DNA from: Gammaproteobacteria bacterium | GTDB lineage: Bacteria > Pseudomonadota > Gammaproteobacteria > QNFN01 | Assembly (NCBI GenBank): GCA_003645555.1 | Contig: QNFN01000052.1 | Coordinates: forward strand, 1 to 8,863 | Length of the DNA: 8,863 nt | Direction of reading: 5' to 3' | Part shown: in pieces, positions 1 to 4,566 of the stretch | Position numbering within the stretch: the stretch's first letter is position 1 | How the letters are laid out: each line of letters begins with the position of its first letter | Program-made: the position numbers and the translations under genes | The notes under the pieces: generated by a model | Told to the model about the DNA's origin: nothing | The model's database searches: none | What the model saw: only the letters and a program-made list of their open reading frames with translations

Positions 1-321
1 AAACGTACGTAATAGCTAGCTATTGCGAAGCTTTGCAACGAAAAAGCTGGACATTCTGGGCGCCAGATACGAGTTCATGACTTGATCAGAGGTTCCCTTA
101 TGGAGAGTGTGCGCAATATACGCGGTTGCTCCGCGCATTCGCCTGGTCTGGTAGTGGCCAGACGCCGTGGCACAAGGTGGCCCGAGCCACCTGCATTGCG
201 ATGTCGCAAAGCCGCAGCTTCATAACAGCCTGAGAGGGCGAACGCTTGACCTGCAGGGGTATACGATTGCACTCGCGCACGGCATTCTTGCGCCTGATTG
301 ATTCGCTGCCAAGGAGTCGGC
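1..321. other. Intergenic region rich in inverted repeats
   Basis: No convincing gene lies here; the only long open frames (minus strand) run through the repeat at 53-100 and match no family I recognise. The stretch holds a striking series of inverted repeats: ACGTACGT (3-10), a perfect 14-bp palindrome (11-24), a near-palindrome around AAGCTT (23-38), and hairpins with arms at 121-125/131-135, 146-151/158-163, 176-181/186-191 and 196-201/204-209. A half-copy of a dispersed repeat sits at 53-100. TTGACC at 246-251 and TATACG at 260-265 look like promoter boxes but are too close together to pair with each other, so no promoter for the downstream Nudix gene can be called with confidence. Confidence 0.6.
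53..100 (+). repeat. Palindromic dispersed repeat, copy A, left arm missing
   Basis: The first 28 bases (53-80) are identical to 7186-7213 of copy B, including a small internal hairpin TCTGG-GCG-CCAGA (55-67). The right arm (about 80-100) then matches with a few substitutions and one extra C, ending CCCTTA. In copy B the right arm pairs with a left arm of about 22 nt. Here the bases before 53 do not match that left arm, so this copy is truncated or has had its left side replaced. Termini beginning (T)TAAGG(G)AACCTCTGAT resemble insertion-sequence or MITE ends, but no transposase is present. Same orientation as copy B. Confidence 0.7.
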
Positions 322-1194
322 ATGGCCTATCTCGACCGCATTGAGGCGTGCAACCGCTGCGACCCGGAGAACTTCCTGCCGTTCCGGGCGGCCGGGAGTA
401 CCGTCGGCTGGGTGCGCCCCGATTTTGCAGAATGCCTCGACCGATTTCCTGACGTCTTCGATTGCCGCGGTGACGAGGTGGTGCTGCAGCGTGCGCTATG
501 GACCTTCGAGGCGGCCAGCGAAGCGCTCGACCGGGTGGTCGCCGCGTTGGTTGAGGAGGGTGTTATCCCCCGCCTTCATGGCGAGCGCTACCCGGTGACG
601 CCGTCGAACCGCGAGCGTGCGTTGTGCACCCTCGATCGGGCGGCGGCTCCGCATTTCGGCGTTCGTGCCTTCGGCCAGCATCTCAATGGCTACGTTCGCC
701 ACCGCGGTGAGCTGCTGGTCTGGGTGGCACGCCGTGCGCGTGACAAGTGGAAATTTCCCGGTCGTCTCGACCAGATGGTGGCTGGAGGCCTGCCCTACGA
801 GCTGACACTGGCCGAGAACCTGGTCAAGGAGTGCGCCGAGGAGGCCTCGATTCCCGAGGCGTTGGTGCTGGAGGCGCATCCGGTCGGTGTGGTCACCTAC
901 TGTCAGGAGAGCGTGCACGGTCTGAAGCCGGACGTGATCTACACCTACGACCTCGAGCTTCCAGCCGATTTCATCCCGCGTGCCCATGACGGCGAGGTGG
1001 AAAGTTTCGAGTTGTGGCCGCTCCAGCGGCTGGCGGAAACGTTACGTGACGGCGAGGCGTTCAAACCGAACTGCGCCCTGGTGGCAATCGATTTCCTCGT
1101 TCGCCACGGTTACATCGACCCGGGTGAACCGGATTACCTGGCTATTGTCGCCGGCCTGCGGCGTCCGCCAGCACTCCCTGTCACGGCGGCGTAA
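322..1194 (+). CDS. DUF4743-domain Nudix hydrolase (thiamine-diphosphate-damage type)
   Basis: Predicted 290-aa cytosolic hydrolase. The N-terminal ~110 residues match the DUF4743 module found ahead of Nudix domains in yeast YJR142W and at the N-terminus of fission yeast Tnr3. The C-terminal half is a Nudix fold with its signature at about residues 155-177 (GGLPYELTLAENLVKECAEE). The core Glu residues E170, E173 and E174 are present, Lys169 replaces the usual Arg, and Leu161 stands where the first Glu of the generic box is expected. Eukaryotic relatives hydrolyse oxidised or oxo forms of thiamine diphosphate to monophosphates; applying that role here is inference. ATG 322 is chosen over upstream starts because AAGGAG (311-316) sits 5 nt before it. 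The stop is 6 bp from the convergent thioredoxin stop. No partner gene for thiamine synthesis is nearby. Confidence 0.85.
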   Translation: MAYLDRIEACNRCDPENFLPFRAAGSTVGWVRPDFAECLDRFPDVFDCRGDEVVLQRALWTFEAASEALDRVVAALVEEGVIPRLHGERYPVTPSNRERALCTLDRAAAPHFGVRAFGQHLNGYVRHRGELLVWVARRARDKWKFPGRLDQMVAGGLPYELTLAENLVKECAEEASIPEALVLEAHPVGVVTYCQESVHGLKPDVIYTYDLELPADFIPRAHDGEVESFELWPLQRLAETLRDGEAFKPNCALVAIDFLVRHGYIDPGEPDYLAIVAGLRRPPALPVTAA

Positions 1195-1199
1195 GGGAG
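1174..1199. terminator. Weak hairpin at the Nudix/thioredoxin convergence
   Basis: CTCCCT (1174-1179) and AGGGAG (1194-1199) are complementary across a 14-nt loop and include the Nudix stop codon. Only 6 bp separate the two convergent stops, so any terminator must overlap coding sequence. There is no T-tract, so this is a weak candidate. Confidence 0.25.
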
Positions 1200-1200
1200 C

Positions 1201-1572
1201 TCAGGCCGGGACCTGCTCGGTGTCGGCAATCTCGGCACGGACCGCATCCATGTCGAGTTCCTGCGCCTTGGCGATGATGTCTTCAAGGGCGCCTTCGGGC
1301 ATTACCCCCGGCTGAGAGAGCAGGATCACCTGCTGGCGGATCACCATCACCGTCGGGATCGAGCGGATCTGGAACTGGTTGGCCAGCGCCTGTTGCTCCT
1401 CGGTGTTGACCTTGGCGAAGACCACGTCCGGGTGGCGCGCAGCGATTTTTTCGTAGACCGGGGCGAAGCCGCGGCAGGGGCCGCACCACGGTGCCCAAAA
1501 ATCGATCAGCACCAGATCGTTGTCGGCGACGGTCGATTCAAACGACGCGTCGGTCAGTTCCACTACGGCCAT
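1201..1572 (-). CDS. Thioredoxin-family protein
   Basis: A 123-aa cytosolic thioredoxin that reduces disulphides in client proteins through a dithiol active site. The WCGPC motif is at residues 29-33 (Cys30, Cys33), preceded by the LVLIDFWAP strand and followed by the cis-proline loop SIPT (Pro73). The fold runs almost the full length, with a C-terminal tail some 15 residues longer than classical TrxA and no N-terminal zinc finger as in TrxC. There is no signal peptide from the chosen start. ATG 1572 is preferred because the protein begins there like a thioredoxin, and a longer reading would run through the promoter and operator-like repeats. The Shine-Dalgarno is a modest G-run (about 1579-1584). 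It has its own predicted promoter although it lies downstream of the 1697-1996 gene on the same strand. Whether this is the main TrxA or a specialised paralogue cannot be told. Confidence 0.92.
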   Translation of the reverse strand: MAVVELTDASFESTVADNDLVLIDFWAPWCGPCRGFAPVYEKIAARHPDVVFAKVNTEEQQALANQFQIRSIPTVMVIRQQVILLSQPGVMPEGALEDIIAKAQELDMDAVRAEIADTEQVPA

Positions 1573-1600
1573 ATCAGCCCCCCAGGAAATTTGATACTGA

Positions 1601-1629
1601 AGTATATCAGAAAGTACTGATATTATTAA
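1601..1629 (-). promoter_or_regulatory. Predicted thioredoxin promoter
   Basis: On the minus strand a -10 box TATACT (1601-1606) lies 17 bp from a -35 box TTAATA (1624-1629; 4 of 6 consensus bases). The implied transcription start is near 1594, giving a leader of about 22 nt to ATG 1572. The AT-rich composition stands out against the GC-rich surroundings. Called from sequence pattern only. Confidence 0.5.
1604..1623. promoter_or_regulatory. Operator-like palindrome in the thioredoxin promoter
   Basis: ATATCAG (1604-1610) and CTGATAT (1617-1623) form a perfect 7-bp inverted repeat with a 6-bp spacer. It fills the gap between the predicted -35 and -10 boxes and overlaps the -10. A second, overlapping dyad (TGATA 1592-1596 / TATCA 1605-1609) shares its right half. 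The layout suggests a dimeric regulator such as a repressor or spacer-binding activator. I do not recognise the motif as that of a specific family. Confidence 0.5.
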
Positions 1630-1644
1630 TTGACCCGAGTCAAT
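1629..1644. repeat. Inverted repeat ATTGAC-N4-GTCAAT
   Basis: ATTGAC (1629-1634) and GTCAAT (1639-1644) are perfect complements with a CCGA spacer. It lies just upstream of the predicted thioredoxin -35 box and contains a TTGACT hexamer on the minus strand. It could be a second regulator site or an alternative -35 element. Confidence 0.4.
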
Positions 1645-1665
1645 CGACGGGTGGGGTGGGGTCGG

Positions 1666-1684
1666 TCCGGCCACGCAGGCCGGA
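1666..1684 (-). terminator. GC-rich hairpin after the 1697-1996 gene
   Basis: TCCGGCC (1666-1672) and GGCCGGA (1678-1684) form a perfect 7-bp stem with a 5-nt loop, 12 bp past the stop of the minus-strand gene at 1697. No U-tract follows on that strand. It may act as a weak terminator or mRNA 3' stabiliser separating that gene from the thioredoxin. Confidence 0.35.
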
Positions 1685-1696
1685 GGATGGTGTGGC

Positions 1697-1996
1697 TCAG
1701 GCGCGGCCGACGTTGCTGTCGGTTGGCGTGTGGTAGTACTCGCTGTCGTGTGCGTACTCTTCGGTCAGCCGGCGCAGCACGACCTGCCGTTCCTCGGCGG
1801 TGCTTACCTCGGCGCACTCCTCGCAACGCAGGTCACCGCAAGGTTGGCGGGCGTAGAGCCAGTACTGGATCGCACCGGCGAGCAGGCCGTCAGCGATGTC
1901 CCACAGGTGAGCCTCCTGGTCGTCTTCAGCCAGCCGGTTACCGAGTTCGACGGCCTCGCGGGCGGCGATATCGTACGGGCTTTCTTCGTCGGACAT
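1697..1996 (-). CDS. Small acidic three-cysteine protein, unknown function
   Basis: A 99-aa, mostly helical-looking, acidic cytosolic protein. I do not recognise a named domain. It has a conserved-looking aromatic helix (about residues 30-50, with AIQYWLYARQPCG) followed by Cys53, Cys58 and Cys61 in a C-x4-C-x2-C arrangement, then a charged C-terminus. The spacing could bind a metal with a fourth ligand (His30, His83 and His89 are available) or form a disulphide. ATG 1996 is chosen because the frame beyond it reads as non-coding and divergent gene 2127 needs room for a promoter; the Shine-Dalgarno is weak (GAGG about 9 nt upstream). It lies upstream of the thioredoxin on the same strand, 124 bp away, so co-expression is possible but the thioredoxin appears to have its own promoter. 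Confidence 0.7.
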   Translation of the reverse strand: MSDEESPYDIAAREAVELGNRLAEDDQEAHLWDIADGLLAGAIQYWLYARQPCGDLRCEECAEVSTAEERQVVLRRLTEEYAHDSEYYHTPTDSNVGRA

Positions 1997-2091
1997 GGGG
2001 GCGGCCTCGTGGGTGGAGGGGTGAGACGGGATGGCTGCGATCTTACCAGATGCACCGGTCATACCGCGGGCATGGCGGCTACACTCACCCT

Positions 2092-2108
2092 GCACCCGAA
2101 CCGGGTGC
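2092..2108 (+). promoter_or_regulatory. Hairpin in the leader of the DUF1330 gene
   Basis: GCACCCG (2092-2098) and CGGGTGC (2102-2108) are perfect complements with a 3-nt loop, ending 7 nt before the GGGAG Shine-Dalgarno (2116-2120). It could be an mRNA leader structure that tunes translation, or a DNA operator. TACACT at 2080-2085 is a possible -10 box just upstream, without a good -35. Confidence 0.35.
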
Positions 2109-2126
2109 GGTGATCGGGAGAGCCTA

Positions 2127-2435
2127 ATGGCAGCCTATCTACTGGCCGACGTGGTCCCCCATGACATGGAGGCCTACCGTGCCAGCGGTTACCTCGAGGC
2201 GGTGGTACGCCTTGCCGCCGACGACGGTGGGCGTTACCTGGCACGTGGTGGCGACATGCAGCAGCTCGAGGGCGATTGGCTACCGCGCCGCATGGTCATT
2301 ATCGAGTTTCCGAGCATGGCCGACCTGCGGGCATGGTACGCCTCGGAGGCGTACGCCCCGTGGCGGGAAGTACGCCAGGAACTCGCCGATTCGCGGATCG
2401 TTGCCGTCGACGGTCTGGAGGCTCCCCCGGCATGA
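2127..2435 (+). CDS. DUF1330-family protein
   Basis: A 102-aa protein of the DUF1330 family, small dimeric alpha-beta barrel proteins related to the ABM/EthD-type fold, with no assigned reaction. Typical features are the N-terminal strand MAAYLLADVV, the central RMVIIEFPSMADLRAWYASEAYAPWREVRQ segment (about residues 55-85) and the C-terminal strand RIVAVDGL. Length matches the family (about 95-105 aa). ATG 2127 is chosen because GGGAG lies 6 nt upstream and it starts directly on the first beta strand. It is the first gene of a plus-strand operon, and its TGA overlaps the ATG of the BtpA-family gene (ATGA at 2432-2435), which implies translational coupling. The substrate is unknown. Confidence 0.88.
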   Translation: MAAYLLADVVPHDMEAYRASGYLEAVVRLAADDGGRYLARGGDMQQLEGDWLPRRMVIIEFPSMADLRAWYASEAYAPWREVRQELADSRIVAVDGLEAPPA

Positions 2436-3238
2436 TCCGCCCGCTGCTAGCGGAATGGGCAGACCGGGTGCTGCCGGTGATCGGCATGCTGCACTTGCTG
2501 CCCCTGCCCGGGTCACCCCGCTTCGCTGGCGACCGCGACGCCATCCGTGAACGGCTGTTGGCTGACGCCGACGCCCTGGCCGCGGGTGGTGTCGATGGCC
2601 TGATGATGGAAAATTTCGGCGACGCGCCGTTCCTGCCCGAGGCGTTGCCGGCGCATGTCGTCGCCAACATGGCGGTGTTGGCCGGCGCGGTCAGAGACCG
2701 CATCGGCCTGCCATTGGGCATCAACTGCCTGCGCAACGACGCCCTGGGTGCGCTCGCTGTCGCCCACGCTGTTGGTGGTGCGTTCATCCGCGTCAACGTG
2801 CTGTGCGGGGCGCGGGTCACCGATCAGGGGGTGATCGAGGGACCGGCCGACCGCCTGCTCCGTGAGCGCGCACGGCTCGGTGCCGGGGCCATTCGCATCT
2901 TCGCCGACGTCGATGTCAAACACTCGGCCCCGCTGGGCACGCCGCGCCCGCTGGTCGACGAGGTTGCCGACCTGGTCGAGCGCGGCGGGGCCGATGCCGT
3001 CGTGGTGTCGGGTTCTGGCACCGGTCGACCGACTGACGCCAATCAGATCGACACCGTCCGCGGAGCCTCCGGCATGGCGCCGGTGTGGGTCGGCAGTGGG
3101 GTCGATGCGGCCGGGATTGCAGCGCTTATCGGACGCGCCGATGGCGTGATCGTCGGCAGTTCGCTGAAGCACGACGGCGAAGCGCACGCCGCGGTCGACC
3201 CGGCACGCGTGCACGACCTGGTTGCGCGGCTGCGGTGA
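2432..3238 (+). CDS. BtpA/SgcQ-family TIM-barrel protein
   Basis: A 268-aa protein of the BtpA/SgcQ family (PF03437), a TIM barrel of unsettled chemistry. Cyanobacterial BtpA is needed for stable photosystem I; E. coli SgcQ lies in a sugar-utilisation cluster. Hallmarks seen are IGMLHLLPLPGSP (17-29), the MMENFGDAPF loop, GINCLRNDA, FIRVNVLCGA, FADVDVKHSAPL, VVSGSGTGRPTD and the C-terminal phosphate-binding-like GSGVDAAG/GVIVGSSLKHDG. All barrel strands are present and length is normal. The start ATG overlaps the upstream stop; GGAGG (2417-2421) is 10 nt upstream. Its own TGA overlaps the GTG start of the next gene, so the three genes are tightly coupled. As no photosynthesis gene is visible, a metabolic enzyme role is more likely than photosystem assembly; this is inference. 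Confidence 0.92.
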   Translation: MIRPLLAEWADRVLPVIGMLHLLPLPGSPRFAGDRDAIRERLLADADALAAGGVDGLMMENFGDAPFLPEALPAHVVANMAVLAGAVRDRIGLPLGINCLRNDALGALAVAHAVGGAFIRVNVLCGARVTDQGVIEGPADRLLRERARLGAGAIRIFADVDVKHSAPLGTPRPLVDEVADLVERGGADAVVVSGSGTGRPTDANQIDTVRGASGMAPVWVGSGVDAAGIAALIGRADGVIVGSSLKHDGEAHAAVDPARVHDLVARLR

Positions 3239-4011
3239 CGGACCCGGCTACCCCGTTCACGCTGACCGTGCTGGGCAGTGGCACCGGTGTGCCGTTACCG
3301 GAGCGGGCCTGTGCCGGCTACTGGCTGCAGGCACCCGGTATTTCGGCGCTGGTCGACTGCGGCAGTGGCGTGCTGCGCCGGCTGGCCGAGGCCGGTGGCG
3401 ACTATCGGACGCTGGATGCCGTCTTTGTCACCCACGTCCACCCTGACCACATCGGCGAGTTGGCGCTGTTGCTGCACGCGCTGAAGGCGACTCCGGGTTT
3501 TTGCCGTGAAGCGCCATTGCACCTGTATGGCCCACCCGGCTTCCCCGCGTTTTTCACCGATCAGGTTGCCGCGGTGGCTCCGCCAAGGCACCTCGACCTG
3601 CATATCGCCGAGGCGAGCGCCGTGTTCCACAGTCACGGCCTCGGCGTGCATACCGCGCCGTTCGTGCACAGCCCGCGCATGGCGAGCCTCGCCTACCGTT
3701 GCGTGCATGCCGGGCGCTCCATCGTCGTCACCAGCGACGCCGAGTGGGATGAGGCCTTGGTCGACCTGGCGCGCGGTGCCGACCTGCTGGTCGCCGATTG
3801 CAGCTTTCCTGATGCACAGAAAATCCACGGGCATATGGCCGCCAGCGAGTGCGGTCGTCTCGCCACCGTCGCCGGGGTCGGGCGGTTGGTGCTGAGTCAC
3901 CTCTACCCGGTCGACCTGGCGCAGGAGACCCGGCTCAGTGAGGCACAGGCGGCCTCTAAATGTGAGGTACTGTTAGCCCACGACGGTCTACGTCTCGAGG
4001 TCATTGGCTGA
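3235..4011 (+). CDS. RNase Z-like metallo-beta-lactamase-fold hydrolase
   Basis: A 258-aa MBL-fold metallo-hydrolase nearest to the RNase Z/ElaC-like branch. Metal-binding motif HVHPDH is at 67-72. Further ligands are His145 (FVHSPRM), Asp168 (TSDAEWD, where RNase Z has GDT), His200 (HGHMAASE, equivalent to the RNase Z HST/HEAT histidine) and His222 (LSHLYP). It begins with the usual LTVLGSGTGVPLPER strand-turn and lacks a flexible exosite arm, so tRNA 3' processing is doubtful; a phosphodiesterase or lactonase is as likely. GTG 3235 is chosen because it overlaps the BtpA stop (GTGA) and is followed directly by the first beta strand; there is no strong Shine-Dalgarno, consistent with coupled re-initiation. 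The true substrate is probably tied to the BtpA-family partner. Confidence 0.9.
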   Translation: MTDPATPFTLTVLGSGTGVPLPERACAGYWLQAPGISALVDCGSGVLRRLAEAGGDYRTLDAVFVTHVHPDHIGELALLLHALKATPGFCREAPLHLYGPPGFPAFFTDQVAAVAPPRHLDLHIAEASAVFHSHGLGVHTAPFVHSPRMASLAYRCVHAGRSIVVTSDAEWDEALVDLARGADLLVADCSFPDAQKIHGHMAASECGRLATVAGVGRLVLSHLYPVDLAQETRLSEAQAASKCEVLLAHDGLRLEVIG

Positions 4012-4020
4012 TCCGGATCA
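4009..4020. repeat. 12-bp perfect palindrome at the end of the MBL gene
   Basis: TGATCCGGATCA is self-complementary and begins with the TGA stop of the MBL-fold gene. It has no loop or T-tract, so it is unlikely to be a terminator; it may be chance or a protein-binding site before the DUF2237 gene. Confidence 0.3.
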
Positions 4021-4076
4021 GTAAGACGTTCGTACTCCGGAGCGACAATGCCGCCACGCAACGCAGGAGTCAGGTC

Positions 4077-4448
4077 ATGCCCTCTCACCACAACGTTTTC
4101 GACGAACCGATCGAGATCTGTTCATTGGCACCGCGCACCGGCTTCACCCGCAGCGGCGCCTGTGAGAGTGGGCCGGAGGATCACGGCGTGCATGGTGTCT
4201 GCATTCAGGTGACGGCAGAGTTCCTTACCTTCAGCCGCGAGCGTGGTAACGATCTGTCGACCCCGCTACCGGAGTTTGGTTTTCCCGGCCTGCAGCCGGG
4301 TGATCGCTGGTGCCTGTGTGCGGCGCGTTGGCAGGAGGCGCATGCGGCTGGCATGGCGCCAAAAGTCGTGCTGCTGGCAACCCACGCGCGCGTGCTTGAG
4401 GTGCTCGACCTCGTTGACCTGAAGGCCCACGCCCTCGATCTCAGCTGA
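4077..4448 (+). CDS. DUF2237-family protein
   Basis: A 123-aa protein of the DUF2237 family, small conserved bacterial proteins of unknown function. The family pattern is unmistakable: NVFDEPIEICS near the N-terminus, TGFTRSGACESGPEDHGVH (21-39), EFLTFSRERGNDLSTP (48-63), PEFGFPGLQPGDRWCLCAARW (65-84) and a C-terminal ATH...DLKAHALD segment. Cysteines at 15, 29, 42, 79 and 81 are mostly conserved and suggest metal or thiol chemistry. Length is normal. Start ATG 4077 has AGGAG (4065-4069) 7 nt upstream. It follows the MBL gene by 65 bp on the same strand, so it could be the last gene of that operon or have its own promoter. Confidence 0.9.
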   Translation: MPSHHNVFDEPIEICSLAPRTGFTRSGACESGPEDHGVHGVCIQVTAEFLTFSRERGNDLSTPLPEFGFPGLQPGDRWCLCAARWQEAHAAGMAPKVVLLATHARVLEVLDLVDLKAHALDLS

Positions 4449-4509
4449 CCCGGGGGCGTGTTCAACTCAGGCGCCACCCGGTGCGACCCTGGGTGTGTGC
4501 AGATTCTGG

Positions 4510-4538
4510 CTGAAGCGGTTCAGCGCCTCCGCTACAAT
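4510..4538 (+). promoter_or_regulatory. rep: Predicted rep promoter
   Basis: A good -10 box TACAAT (4533-4538) in a GCTACAAT context lies 17 bp from a weak -35, CTGAAG (4510-4515). The expected transcription start is near 4545, about 10 nt before the Shine-Dalgarno at 4554. This start would exclude the upstream in-frame GTG at 4495 from the mRNA. Confidence 0.5.
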
Positions 4539-4553
4539 CCGCGCCTTTCCCAC

Positions 4554-4559
4554 GGAGGG
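4554..4559 (+). promoter_or_regulatory. rep: Ribosome binding site that decides the rep start (CTG)
   Basis: GGAGGG lies 7 nt before CTG at 4567-4569, an optimal spacing. No ATG, GTG or TTG occurs in the rep frame between GTG 4495 and the helicase core. The next in-frame ATG is inside motif Ia, past Walker A. Confidence 0.65.
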
Positions 4560-4566
4560 CACTCCC

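Noticed and set aside
121..209. A tRNA or CRISPR-like array in the hairpin cluster
   Set aside because: The hairpins have unrelated sequences with no constant repeat, and no cloverleaf with a TTC arm or CCA-proximal acceptor stem can be drawn.
75..323. Minus-strand open frame of 82 codons at the left end
   Set aside because: It begins inside the Nudix gene start, ends in the palindromic repeat (reading as the REPLIKS-like artefact such repeats give), has no Shine-Dalgarno and no recognisable domain.
1630..2127. Arginine-rich 165-codon plus-strand frame
   Set aside because: Opposite the 1697-1996 gene, with the Arg/Gly-rich composition of an off-frame GC-rich reading and no domain.
2513..3214. 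233-codon open frame antisense to the BtpA-family gene
   Set aside because: Shadow of a clearly conserved gene; biased composition and no ribosome binding site.
3295..3900. 201-codon open frame antisense to the MBL-fold gene
   Set aside because: Shadow frame; the plus strand carries all metal-binding motifs.
4495..4497. GTG as the start of rep
   Set aside because: It lies before the predicted promoter, lacks a Shine-Dalgarno, and adds 24 residues with no counterpart in Rep. CTG 4567 fits better, though this stays open.
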